A DNA stretch of 6,778 nt, taken from positions 1-6,778 of the forward strand of contig JAHFPO010000125.1 of the NCBI GenBank assembly GCA_023266695.1, given 5' to 3'. Positions within the stretch are counted from its first letter, which is position 1; each line of letters opens with the position of its first letter. The notes below the pieces were generated by a model. It worked only from the letters and a program-made list of their open reading frames with translations, made no database searches and was not told the origin of the DNA. The stretch comes from Hyphomicrobiales bacterium (GTDB lineage: Bacteria; Pseudomonadota; Alphaproteobacteria; Rhizobiales; Xanthobacteraceae). Below are positions 1 to 5,866 of the stretch, piece after piece. A program made the translations under genes and the position numbers.

Positions 1-784
1 CGCGGGCGACGGTCTCGCCGATCTTGCTGCGGCTTTCGGCATTGAGCGCGGGCGACGGGCTTTCCTCCCACAGCTTCTGGTGGCGGCGCTGCAGCGAGCA
101 GTCGCGCTCGCCCAAATGGATCGCATGTCCCTTGCCGTCGCCCAGCACCTGGATTTCGATGTGGCGCGGATGGGCGAGGTATTTCTCCAGATAGACCGTG
201 TCGTAGCCGAAGGCGGCCTTGGCCTCGGCGCGGGCGGTCGATAGCGCCTCGGCGAGCGCGACCGCGTCGCGCGCGACCTTCATGCCGCGCCCGCCGCCGC
301 CCGCCGCCGCCTTGACCAGGATCGGAAAGCCGATCTCGCGCGCGATCTTCATCGCCTCGGCGTCGGAGGCAACCTCGCCCTCGGAGCCCGGCACCACCGG
401 GATGCCGAGCTTTACCGCCGTGCGCTTGGCCTCGATCTTGTCGCCCATCAACCGGATGTGCTCGGGCGAGGGGCCGATGAATTGCACGTGGTGGTCGGCC
501 AGAATCTCGGCGAAGCGCGCGTTCTCCGACAGAAACCCGTAGCCCGGATGCACGGCGTCCGCCCGGGTGATCTCGCAGGCGGCGAGCAGCGCCGGCACGT
601 TGAGATAGGATTCGCGCGCCGGCGGCGGGCCGATGCAGACGCTCTCGTCGGCGAGCTTCACGTGCATCGCCTCGGCGTCGGCGGTGGAATGCACCGCGAC
701 GGTGGCAATCCCCAGCTCCTTGCAGGCGCGCAGCACCCGGAGCGCGATCTCGCCGCGGTTGGCGATCAGGATCTTGTCGAACAT
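1..784 (-). CDS. accC: Biotin carboxylase subunit of acetyl-CoA carboxylase (partial, C-terminus off the left edge)
   Basis: ATP-dependent carboxylation of the biotin on BCCP, the first half-reaction of acetyl-CoA carboxylase, which makes malonyl-CoA for fatty-acid synthesis in the cytoplasm. The frame opens with ATG at 784 and reads MFDKILIANRGEIALRVL, the classic biotin carboxylase N-terminus. It continues through HPGYGFLSEN (about residues 79-88), the ATP-grasp lysine and glycine-rich loop (KAAAGGGGRGMKV, about 158-170), HPRHIEIQV (about 205-213) and RRHQKLWEESP (about 233-243, with the conserved Lys near 237). About 261 codons are present of a family length near 450; the remainder, including the catalytic Glu/Asn/Arg cluster, lies outside the window. 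It starts 13 bp after the accB stop, so the two are co-transcribed. No clear Shine-Dalgarno precedes the ATG, but the start matches the family exactly. No interruption is seen. Family and function are certain; an intact 3' end cannot be judged. Confidence 0.97.
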   Translation of the reverse strand, partial: MFDKILIANRGEIALRVLRACKELGIATVAVHSTADAEAMHVKLADESVCIGPPPARESYLNVPALLAACEITRADAVHPGYGFLSENARFAEILADHHVQFIGPSPEHIRLMGDKIEAKRTAVKLGIPVVPGSEGEVASDAEAMKIAREIGFPILVKAAAGGGGRGMKVARDAVALAEALSTARAEAKAAFGYDTVYLEKYLAHPRHIEIQVLGDGKGHAIHLGERDCSLQRRHQKLWEESPSPALNAESRSKIGETVAR

Positions 785-797
785 GGGGCGGCTTGCC

Positions 798-1235
798 TCA
801 CTCGAGGATGAGGAGCGGCTCGCCGAATTCGACCGGCTGCCCGTCCGCGACCAGGATGCGGGTGACGGTTCCTGCCCGCGGCGCCGGGATCGTGTTCAGC
901 GTTTTCATCGCCTCGACGATCAGCAACGTCTCGCCTTCGCGCACTTCGCTGCCTTCATCGACGAAGGGCTTGGCGCCGGGTTCGGGCGCGCGATAGACGG
1001 TCCCCACCATGGGCGAAAGCACGACGCCCGGATGCTTGGCGAGATCGGCGGGCGCCGTGACGGTGGCGGTTTTGCGCGCAGGCAACGCGGGCGCGCCGGT
1101 CTCTACCCCGCCGCGGGCGACGCGCACGCGCTGGTCGCCGCGCTGCACCTCGATCTCGGTGAGATTGTTCTGTTCGAGGAGGCGCGTGAGCTCGGCCACG
1201 AGCTCCGGGTCGATGGTGATCTTGCGCCTGAACAT
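798..1235 (-). CDS. accB: Biotin carboxyl carrier protein of acetyl-CoA carboxylase (BCCP)
   Basis: Carries biotin between the biotin carboxylase and carboxyltransferase halves of acetyl-CoA carboxylase. The protein has 145 residues. Residues 1-40 are the N-terminal helix/strand region (FRRKITIDPELVAELTRLL) typical of AccB. A short Ala/Pro linker covers about 43-67. The biotinyl domain is about 72-145, with the SPMVGTVYRAPEPGAKPF segment (74-91), which matches the protruding thumb of AccB-type BCCPs, and the biotinylation motif EAMKTLN with target Lys at about 111. The residue after Lys is Thr where E. coli has Met; as far as I recall EAMKT is common in rhizobial AccB, so I do not treat it as a defect. 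The linker is short, making the protein slightly smaller than E. coli AccB (156). It begins only 3 bp after the aroQ stop codon and is followed 13 bp later by accC, so translation is probably coupled. Confidence 0.97.
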   Translation of the reverse strand: MFRRKITIDPELVAELTRLLEQNNLTEIEVQRGDQRVRVARGGVETGAPALPARKTATVTAPADLAKHPGVVLSPMVGTVYRAPEPGAKPFVDEGSEVREGETLLIVEAMKTLNTIPAPRAGTVTRILVADGQPVEFGEPLLILE

Positions 1236-1238
1236 GCG

Positions 1239-1685
1239 TTACTTCTTGCCCGCCTGGAGGACGCCCGCAAGCGCGTCGATGGCGAGCCGATAGCCGTCGG
1301 CGCCGAAGCCGCAGATCACCCCGCGCGCCACCGGCGAGATATAGGAATGATGGCGAAACTCCTCGCGCGCGAAAATGTTCGAGAGATGCAGCTCGATCAC
1401 CGGCAGGCCGATCGCCTTCACCGCGTCATGGAGCGCGACCGAAGTATGGGTGAAGCCGCCCGGATTGATGACGACGCCCGCGGCCTTGGCCTTGGCCTCG
1501 TGCAGCCAGTCGATCAGCGTGCCCTCCTGGTTGGTCTGGCGGAAGGCGATTTTGAGCCCGTGCTTGCCGGCGGCGGCGGAGATTTTCTCGATATCGGCCA
1601 AGGTCTTGTCGCCATAGACGGCGGTCTCGCGACTGCCGAGGAGGTTGAGATTGGGGCCGTTGAGGACGTAGACGAGGCTGGCCAT
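1239..1685 (-). CDS. aroQ: 3-dehydroquinate dehydratase, type II
   Basis: Converts 3-dehydroquinate to 3-dehydroshikimate, step three of the shikimate pathway, in the cytoplasm as a dodecamer of small subunits. The 148-residue length is normal for type II enzymes. Visible motifs are the N-terminal LNGPNLNLLGSRE (about 8-20), catalytic Tyr24 in TAVYG, VVINPGGFTHTSVALHDA (71-88) with substrate-binding Asn74, ELHLSN with catalytic His100, and REEFRHHSYISPVARGVICGFG (107-128) with Arg111. The frame stays open upstream to 1829, but the family N-terminus begins at MASLVYVLNG, so I place the start at ATG 1685; the extra 48 codons would be unlike any member. No strong Shine-Dalgarno is seen. It heads the aroQ-accB-accC run, an order common in Alphaproteobacteria. 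The 177-bp gap and the palindrome upstream suggest a promoter separate from the dsbA-like gene. Confidence 0.96.
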   Translation of the reverse strand: MASLVYVLNGPNLNLLGSRETAVYGDKTLADIEKISAAAGKHGLKIAFRQTNQEGTLIDWLHEAKAKAAGVVINPGGFTHTSVALHDAVKAIGLPVIELHLSNIFAREEFRHHSYISPVARGVICGFGADGYRLAIDALAGVLQAGKK

Positions 1686-1737
1686 GAGAGCCGAAGGGGC
1701 TTCGCCGCCGGCCGGAATGGCCCGCGGCGCGCCGCTC

Positions 1738-1766
1738 CTTATAGAAAGAGGATCGCCGGAGGGAAA
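1738..1766 (-). promoter_or_regulatory. Possible promoter for aroQ-accB-accC (weak)
   Basis: Read on the minus strand, the aroQ leader holds TATAAG at 1743-1738, one base from the sigma70 -10 consensus. At a 17-bp spacing upstream lies TTTCCC (1766-1761), a poor -35. It sits about 55 bp before the aroQ start, downstream of the inverted repeat at 1791-1841, where a new promoter would be needed if that repeat ends the upstream transcript. A perfect 12-bp palindrome (GCGGCGCGCCGC, 1724-1735) lies just downstream of the -10 and could be an operator or simply a chance product of high GC. This is inference from sequence only. Confidence 0.25.
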
Positions 1767-1790
1767 GGCTCTGAATTCGAGCGTTAAAAC

Positions 1791-1841
1791 CGTCATCCTT
1801 CGAGGCTCGCGGGCTTTGCTCGCTCGCACCTCAGGATGACG
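1791..1841. repeat. Imperfect inverted repeat, REP-like dispersed palindrome
   Basis: The outer arms CGTCATCCT (1791-1799) and AGGATGACG (1833-1841) are perfectly complementary. After a 2-nt bulge the stem continues with GAGG (1802-1805) pairing CCTC (1829-1832), and the centre (about 1806-1828) can form a further imperfect stem from GCGGGC and GCTCGC. The pattern of GTCATCCT arms with a gcg-rich centre resembles intergenic palindromes I know to be scattered in many copies through Hyphomicrobiales genomes. It lies 22 bp downstream of the dsbA-like stop codon, where it could act as a 3' end or processing hairpin for the M48-dsbA transcript and separate it from aroQ. There is no T-run, so it is not a canonical intrinsic terminator. 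The palindrome itself is directly visible; its repetition in the genome is inferred. Confidence 0.75.
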
Positions 1842-1862
1842 AAGAAGCGGGTGGTTGCCGAC

Positions 1863-2654
1863 TCAGCAGGTCGCCGTCCCGCACTTGCGCACCGCGTCGA
1901 CCTTTTTCTTCAGCGTATCGAAGCCGACGGCGCCGGGCACGATCTCGTTGGCGATCACATAGCTCGGCGTACCGCCGATGCCGAGCGCTTCGGCGAGCTT
2001 GCCGCTTTCCTCGATCGTCGCCTTGATCTCGTTGCTGGCGAGGTCCTTCTCGATCCGGGCCATGTCGGCGCCCGCGTCCTTCGCCGCCGTGAGCGCGCGC
2101 TCGCGGTTGGCTTCGCCGCGCACGCCGAGCAGCCGGCGGTGGAATTCCAGGTATTTTGCGCCGTCCTTGTCCTGCATCCGGACCGCGATCGCGACGCGGG
2201 CCGCATCGAGCGAGCTCGGTCCGAGCACCGGGAACTCCTTCAGCACGAACTTGACCTTGGGGTCGGCCTTGATGAGCTCGGTCATATCGGTGAACGCGCG
2301 CTTGCAGTAGCCGCAATTGTAATCGAAGAACTCGACCACGGTGACGTCGCCCTTGGGATTGCCGAGCACGACTCCGCGCGGGGAATCGAAAATCAGCGCC
2401 TTGTGCTGTTTCAGCGCCTCCGCCCGTTTGCCCGATTCTTCCGCATTCGCGCGCCGCTCGAGTTCCATCAAGGCGTCGCGCAACACTTCCGGATTCTTCA
2501 GGAGATAATCCTTGATGACCGCCTCGATCGCCTCGCGCTCGGAGGTCGTGAGCGGGGCCGCCTGCAGCGGCAGGGCGACGGCGAGCCCGGCAAAGAGAGC
2601 GGCCGCGACGATCAGGGCCGCCAGACGGGAACGCGACATGCAAAGGGAAAGCAT
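1863..2654 (-). CDS. Periplasmic DsbA/ScsC-like thiol:disulfide oxidoreductase (CGYC active site)
   Basis: Thioredoxin-fold enzyme that forms or rearranges disulfides in exported proteins in the periplasm. The 263-residue reading from ATG 2654 starts with a signal peptide (basic start, hydrophobic core about 11-27, cleavage near LPLQAA at 28-33). Next comes a helical segment LTTSEREAIEAVIKDYLLKNPEVL (about 35-58) of the ScsC N-terminal type, which trimerises Proteus ScsC. Then VTVVEFFDYNCGYCKRAF holds the redox pair at about 114-117, and GIGGTPSYVI carries the cis-Pro near 230. CGYC is the dipeptide of the isomerases DsbC and ScsC rather than the CPHC of DsbA. Two further cysteines end the protein (CGTATC, about 258 and 263). 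The frame is open upstream to 2735, but AGGAG 8 nt before 2654 and the signal peptide fix the start. It lies 23 bp after the M48 stop. Oxidase versus isomerase activity cannot be decided from sequence. Confidence 0.93.
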   Translation of the reverse strand: MLSLCMSRSRLAALIVAAALFAGLAVALPLQAAPLTTSEREAIEAVIKDYLLKNPEVLRDALMELERRANAEESGKRAEALKQHKALIFDSPRGVVLGNPKGDVTVVEFFDYNCGYCKRAFTDMTELIKADPKVKFVLKEFPVLGPSSLDAARVAIAVRMQDKDGAKYLEFHRRLLGVRGEANRERALTAAKDAGADMARIEKDLASNEIKATIEESGKLAEALGIGGTPSYVIANEIVPGAVGFDTLKKKVDAVRKCGTATC

Positions 2655-2662
2655 CGGAGGAT

Positions 2663-2667
2663 CTCCT
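2663..2667 (-). promoter_or_regulatory. Ribosome binding site fixing the dsbA-like start
   Basis: On the minus strand AGGAG (2667-2663) stands 8 nt before the ATG at 2654, the best Shine-Dalgarno match among the genes here. It settles the choice against the longer open frame that reaches 2735 and would overlap the end of the M48 gene, and against the internal ATG at 2639. The motif lies inside a small inverted repeat (GGAG, 3 nt, CTCC), too short to be a convincing switch. Confidence 0.7.
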
Positions 2668-2677
2668 GGTCGCCGGA

Positions 2678-4192
2678 TCAGTTCTGCCCGATCTTGGGCG
2701 GCTTGAAATTGACGATGTCGTCGGCCTTGAGCCATCCGGGCGAACCGTTCGGAAAGCTCCTCTGGGCGCGCGCGGCGAGTTGCTTGGCGGTCTTGAAATC
2801 CCCCTCGTTGAAGGCGGCCTGGGCGGAGTTGAGATCGGCGTTCGGCAGGTCTCCCTTGCGGCCGAGAGCGATCGCGAGCTGGCGATAGCCGAAGGAAGCA
2901 TTCGGCTCCTTGGCGAGCGCCTGGCGCAACTCCTGCAGCGCTTCGTCGGCCAACGCCTTGTCTCCCGACTGGATCAGCGCCTGCCCGAGCATCATGCGGA
3001 TGAGCGCCGATCCGTGCGAGAGCGCGACCGCGGTGCGCAGAGGCGGGATCGCCTCGCGCGCCTTCCCGCTTTCCAACAGCGCCTGCCCCTTCAGCTCGTG
3101 AAAATAGGGGTTGTTCGGCTGCTCGGCAATGAGCGCGTCGATCTGCGCGATCGCGCCGCTAATATTGCCGTGGCGATAGCCGGTGATCGCTCGGGCATAA
3201 CGGGCGGGCAGGCTGGTGTTGGAGGGCGGGTAGCGTCGCAACACGGCCTCGGGACGCTCGGTGAAGCCGGCGAGTTTCGCCCGCATCATGTCGTGGCGGA
3301 ACTGCAGTTGCGGCGAGTCCTTCTTGTCGAAATAGGGACTTTCGCGCGCGATCGCCTCGAGCGCGATGATGCGCTCGCGCGGCATCGGGTGGGTGAGGAG
3401 ATAGGGATCGACCTGGCGCGAAAGGAACAGCGACTCGTTGGCGAAGCGCTGGAAGGTCTCGATCATGCCTTTCGTCGATTGCCCGGTGTCGTTGAGGAAC
3501 TTCACGGCGGCGCGGTCGGCGGATTCCTCCTGGCTGCGCACATAGGAGATCAGCGTGCGGCGGATCGCTTCCTGCGGGGCCATGAGCAGTCCGGGCGCGG
3601 CCTCGCCCACGCCGCGCGCACCGGAGGCGGCACCCGCGACGACGGCGCCAACCCCCAACAGCATGGCGACGATCGCGGCGGTCTGCGCGGTGGCGATCTG
3701 CTCGCGCATCTTGGCGAGGTGGCCGCCGGAGATGTGTCCGGTCTCGTGGGCGAGCACGCCGATAATCTGGTTCGGGGTGATCGAATCATAGAGCGCGCCG
3801 GTATTGAGGAAGATCCGGTGGCTGTCGGCGACGAAGGCGTTGAACGTGCGGTCGCCGATGAGCACGACCTCGATCTTCTGTGCCGAGAGACCGGCCGCCT
3901 TCAGGATCGGCCGGGTGTATTCGCGCATCAATTCCTCGATCTCGGTGTCGCGGATGACAGCGGGACTGGGCTTGGCTTGCACCTGCGCCTGTGCGGTGTG
4001 CACGGACGCCGTGAATATTTGGCCGCTGACGAACGCCGCGAGCGCCACCCCCGTGGTCAGGCGCTTGGCGAGGGACGGCCGTCGGGCGCAGACGTGCGCT
4101 GGTCTGCGGCGGCGCGGTCTGATAGCTGTGATCTGCTCGATCATGAGATTGGGCGGAGCGCTCCGATCGGCCTCGAAGGCCACGCTGGCCAT
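2678..4192 (-). CDS. M48 family zinc metalloprotease with TPR repeats (BepA/YfgC-like)
   Basis: Exported zinc metalloprotease of the BepA/YfgC type, which in E. coli works at the outer membrane as protease and chaperone for beta-barrel proteins such as LptD. With the first start the product is 504 residues. A long basic N-region leads into a hydrophobic stretch (about 45-62) ending at HTAQAQ, a signal peptide. The M48 domain holds HETGH (149-153) with two zinc His ligands and the catalytic Glu, the third ligand Glu222 in QEESADRAA, and LLTHPMPRERI with His268, placed like the regulatory His of BepA. A hydrophobic segment (172-190) lies between the zinc motifs. The C-terminal half (about 330-490) is helical with TPR character (alternating Ala/Leu helices, ELKGQALLESGKAREAI). 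The start is uncertain: ATG 4192 or ATG 4144 (488 residues), neither with a good Shine-Dalgarno. It is the first gene of a pair with the dsbA-like gene and diverges from the aminotransferase gene. Confidence 0.94.
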   Translation of the reverse strand: MASVAFEADRSAPPNLMIEQITAIRPRRRRPAHVCARRPSLAKRLTTGVALAAFVSGQIFTASVHTAQAQVQAKPSPAVIRDTEIEELMREYTRPILKAAGLSAQKIEVVLIGDRTFNAFVADSHRIFLNTGALYDSITPNQIIGVLAHETGHISGGHLAKMREQIATAQTAAIVAMLLGVGAVVAGAASGARGVGEAAPGLLMAPQEAIRRTLISYVRSQEESADRAAVKFLNDTGQSTKGMIETFQRFANESLFLSRQVDPYLLTHPMPRERIIALEAIARESPYFDKKDSPQLQFRHDMMRAKLAGFTERPEAVLRRYPPSNTSLPARYARAITGYRHGNISGAIAQIDALIAEQPNNPYFHELKGQALLESGKAREAIPPLRTAVALSHGSALIRMMLGQALIQSGDKALADEALQELRQALAKEPNASFGYRQLAIALGRKGDLPNADLNSAQAAFNEGDFKTAKQLAARAQRSFPNGSPGWLKADDIVNFKPPKIGQN

Positions 4193-4218
4193 TGCCGGAG
4201 AGGATCAGCGCCGCTCCG

Positions 4219-4248
4219 TTCACGAACCGATGCGTGGGACCTTATACT
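4219..4248 (+). promoter_or_regulatory. Candidate sigma70-type promoter in the divergent gap, toward the aminotransferase
   Basis: The 100-bp gap between the two divergent genes has one AT-rich spot in otherwise GC-rich DNA. TATACT (4243-4248) is a good -10, preceded at 18 bp by TTCACG (4219-4224), a 4 of 6 match to the -35. This would start RNA about 40 bp before the TTG at 4293. The same spot read on the minus strand gives TATAAG (4246-4241), which could serve the M48 gene, though without a convincing -35. Position and composition make this the likely control point for both genes; the exact elements are inferred. Confidence 0.4.
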
Positions 4249-4292
4249 AAGCCACACGACCGCGCGAATGCGGCGGCAACGGGGCACGAGCC

Positions 4293-5507
4293 TTGCGGAC
4301 CTTGCACGAAAGTCGAACGACGGCCGGCATCGAAGCCGTGCGGCGACTGATCGAACCTTCCGCCCGCAGCAATGTGCCGCCGTTCATGGTGATGGACGTG
4401 ATGGCGGCGGCGGCCCGGATCGAGGAAGCGGGCGGGCGCGTCATCCATATGGAGGTGGGACAGCCGGCCGCACCCGCGCCCTCGACCGCCATCGCCGCGG
4501 CCAAGGCCGCGCTCGCCTTGGGCCGCATCGGCTATACCGAGGCGCTGGGCGTGCCCTCGTTGCGCGCCCGCATCGCCCGGCACTACGCGGAGAGCTACGG
4601 CCTCGCCATCGAGCCAGCCCGCATCGTGGTCACCACCGGTTCGTCGGCGGGCTTCATGCTTGCCTTTCTCGCTCTGTTCGAGCCGGGCGACCGGGTGGCG
4701 GTGACCGAGCCCGGCTATCCGCCCTACCGCAATATCTTGACTGCGCTCGGCTGCGAGCCGGTTGCGGTCGAGATTTCCGCGGCGACCCGCTGGGCGCTCA
4801 CGGTCGAGGCGCTCCTCGCCGCCCATCGCAAGAAGCCCTTGGCCGGCGTGATCGTGGCGAGCCCCGCCAATCCGACCGGGACCATGGTGGCGGGCGACAC
4901 GCTCGGCCAATTGATCCGGGCGTGCGCGGAAGCGGGCATCAAGTTCATCTCCGACGAGATCTATCACGGGCTCGACTATGCGTTTCCGGCCGTGACCGCG
5001 GCGAAATTCTCCGACCATGTCGTCGTCATCAATTCGTTCTCGAAATATTTCTGCATGACCGGCTGGCGCATCGGCTGGATGGTGCTGCCCGAGCGGCTGG
5101 TGCGCCCGGTCGAGCGGCTGCAGCAGAATTTCGCGATTTCGGTGCCGACGCTCTCCCAGGTCGCGGCCGAGGCCGCCTTCGACGGCCGCGCCGAGATGGA
5201 GCGGGTGAAGCGCGGCTATGAGGAGAACCGGAAGATTTTGATCGAGGGTCTGCCCGAGGCAGGGCTCGACAAATTCGTGCCCGTCGACGGCGCGTTCTAT
5301 CTCTATGCCGACGTCTCGCGCTTCTCCGACGACAGCTTCGATTTCGCCCGCCGCATGCTGGAGGAGACCCACATCGCCGCCACGCCGGGGGTCGATTTCG
5401 ACTCCAAGCGCGGCCAGAATTTCTTGCGTTTCTGTTTCGCCGGCTCCACCGCCGAGATGCGCGAGGCGGTCGCGCGCATCGGCGGCTGGCTTTCCAAGCA
5501 GGGCTGA
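4293..5507 (+). CDS. Class I pyridoxal-phosphate aminotransferase (aspartate aminotransferase-like)
   Basis: Cytoplasmic fold-type I PLP enzyme that moves an amino group between an amino acid and a 2-oxo acid. Features, numbered from the TTG at 4293, are VIHMEVGQPAAPAPS (about 50-64), IGYTEALG (79-86), TTGSSAGF (114-121) for the cofactor phosphate, ASPANPTGT with Asn193, SDEIYHGL with Asp221 and Tyr224, the Schiff-base Lys251 in NSFSKYFCMTGWRIGW, and FLRFCFAG with Arg379 for the substrate carboxylate. All key residues are present and length is normal (about 390-405). The specific substrate (Asp, Ala, Glu or aromatic) cannot be told from these motifs. The start is unsettled: the frame is closed upstream at 4248 and has no ATG before 4386, which would cut conserved sequence close to FMVMDVM; TTG 4293, TTG 4302 or GTG 4338 are possible, none with a strong Shine-Dalgarno. 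It is transcribed away from the M48 gene. Confidence 0.93.
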   Translation: MRTLHESRTTAGIEAVRRLIEPSARSNVPPFMVMDVMAAAARIEEAGGRVIHMEVGQPAAPAPSTAIAAAKAALALGRIGYTEALGVPSLRARIARHYAESYGLAIEPARIVVTTGSSAGFMLAFLALFEPGDRVAVTEPGYPPYRNILTALGCEPVAVEISAATRWALTVEALLAAHRKKPLAGVIVASPANPTGTMVAGDTLGQLIRACAEAGIKFISDEIYHGLDYAFPAVTAAKFSDHVVVINSFSKYFCMTGWRIGWMVLPERLVRPVERLQQNFAISVPTLSQVAAEAAFDGRAEMERVKRGYEENRKILIEGLPEAGLDKFVPVDGAFYLYADVSRFSDDSFDFARRMLEETHIAATPGVDFDSKRGQNFLRFCFAGSTAEMREAVARIGGWLSKQG

Positions 5508-5511
5508 TGGT

Positions 5512-5526
5512 CTCGCCGCCGGCGAG
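5512..5526. other. Small perfect hairpin just after the aminotransferase gene
   Basis: CTCGCC (5512-5517) and GGCGAG (5521-5526) pair perfectly around a 3-nt loop, starting 5 nt after the TGA. No T-tract follows, so it fails the usual rule for intrinsic terminators. It may still stabilise the 3' end of the mRNA. Confidence 0.35.
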
Positions 5527-5541
5527 TCGGAAGGCGACGGG

Positions 5542-5731
5542 ATGAGCGCCAGCCACTCCAAAAAGAATCGATCGAAGGGCTAAGCGGATCGCGGCGCGTG
5601 CGCTGAAATTCGCGCCCGCCGCTTCGCCGCTCGAAGTGCTGCGCGTCTTCTTGAAGCTCGGCCTCACCTCCTTCGGCGGGCCGATCGCGCATCTCGGTTA
5701 TTTCCGCGACGAATTCGTGGTACGGCGGCGC
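5542..5731 (+). pseudogene. chrA: Truncated N-terminal remnant of a ChrA-family chromate transporter
   Basis: The frame through 5594-5731 reads ...SPLEVLRVFLKLGLTSFG followed by GPIAHLGYFRDEFVVRRR, which is the N-terminal hallmark of the long-chain ChrA chromate/sulfate antiporters. In intact proteins this segment leads into a WL(D/E)-type motif and then roughly 350-400 more membrane-spanning residues. Here the similarity stops at the RRR and the frame ends at TGA 5837-5839 after unrelated, Arg-rich sequence. The only ATG with a good Shine-Dalgarno (GGAAGG, then ATG 5542) gives a 13-residue peptide ending at TAA 5581-5583 in a different frame, so a frameshift is also likely near the start; in the ChrA frame the first usable codon is GTG 5636. 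I call this a decayed gene: a head fragment left after a deletion or rearrangement. Identity is by motif recall, not by a search. Confidence 0.75.
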
Positions 5732-5866
5732 CGCCATCGCGCGGCCCTAGGCGCGGCCGCCGTCGACTTCAATCCGGTTCCGCGGCTCCGCCATCGCAAT
5801 GCGCGAGGCGCGCGCATCGGCGGCAGGTTCGATCTCTGATGCGTGACGCTCGCGGCTCGTGCGGGC
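5732..5866. other. Unassigned intergenic DNA beyond the chrA scar
   Basis: Between the last ChrA-like codon and the stop of the SH3 gene there is no gene I can defend. The stretch is GC-rich and open in several frames on both strands, including 39 codons on the minus strand directly after the SH3 stop and a plus-strand frame ending at TGA near 5845, but none has a credible start or recognisable family. A 10-bp direct repeat, CCGCCATCGC, occurs at 5731-5740, exactly where the chrA similarity ends, and again at 5788-5797. GGCGCC and GCGGCCGC palindromes are present, as expected by chance at this composition. No promoter or T-tailed terminator was seen. Confidence 0.5.

Noticed and set aside
108..114. 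Unusual biotin site in accB (Thr after the biotinyl Lys) read as inactivation
   Set aside because: This local motif lies in the accB product near residue 112, not here in accC; EAMKT is, as far as I recall, normal in rhizobial AccB and the Lys is intact.
1724..1735. 12-bp perfect palindrome as a repressor operator
   Set aside because: It consists only of G and C, is expected fairly often at this composition, and matches no operator I know.
633..1787. Long plus-strand open frame of 384 codons opposite accB and aroQ
   Set aside because: It is the antisense of two firmly identified genes, rich in His, Arg, Asp and Gly as is typical of GC-rich shadow frames, and has no recognisable domain.
1836..2888. 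Plus-strand frame of 350 codons and a minus-strand frame of 356 codons over the dsbA-like gene
   Set aside because: Both overlap the real gene in other frames and are dominated by Arg, Ser and Ala without motifs.
2780..5221. Very long plus-strand open frame of 813 codons
   Set aside because: It runs antisense through the M48 gene and then in a wrong frame through the aminotransferase gene; no family motif, only high-GC absence of stops.
5512..5526. Intrinsic terminator after the aminotransferase
   Set aside because: A neat 6-bp stem is present but no T-run follows, so I list it only as a hairpin.
4242..5561. Minus-strand open frame of 439 codons opposite the aminotransferase
   Set aside because: All conserved residues belong to the plus-strand reading; the antisense product is compositionally a shadow.
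5747..5866. Minus-strand continuation of 39 codons after the SH3 TAG, possible stop readthrough
   Set aside because: The extension has no known domain, the tail RRYWW is a natural end for this family, and 39 open codons are common by chance in such GC-rich DNA.
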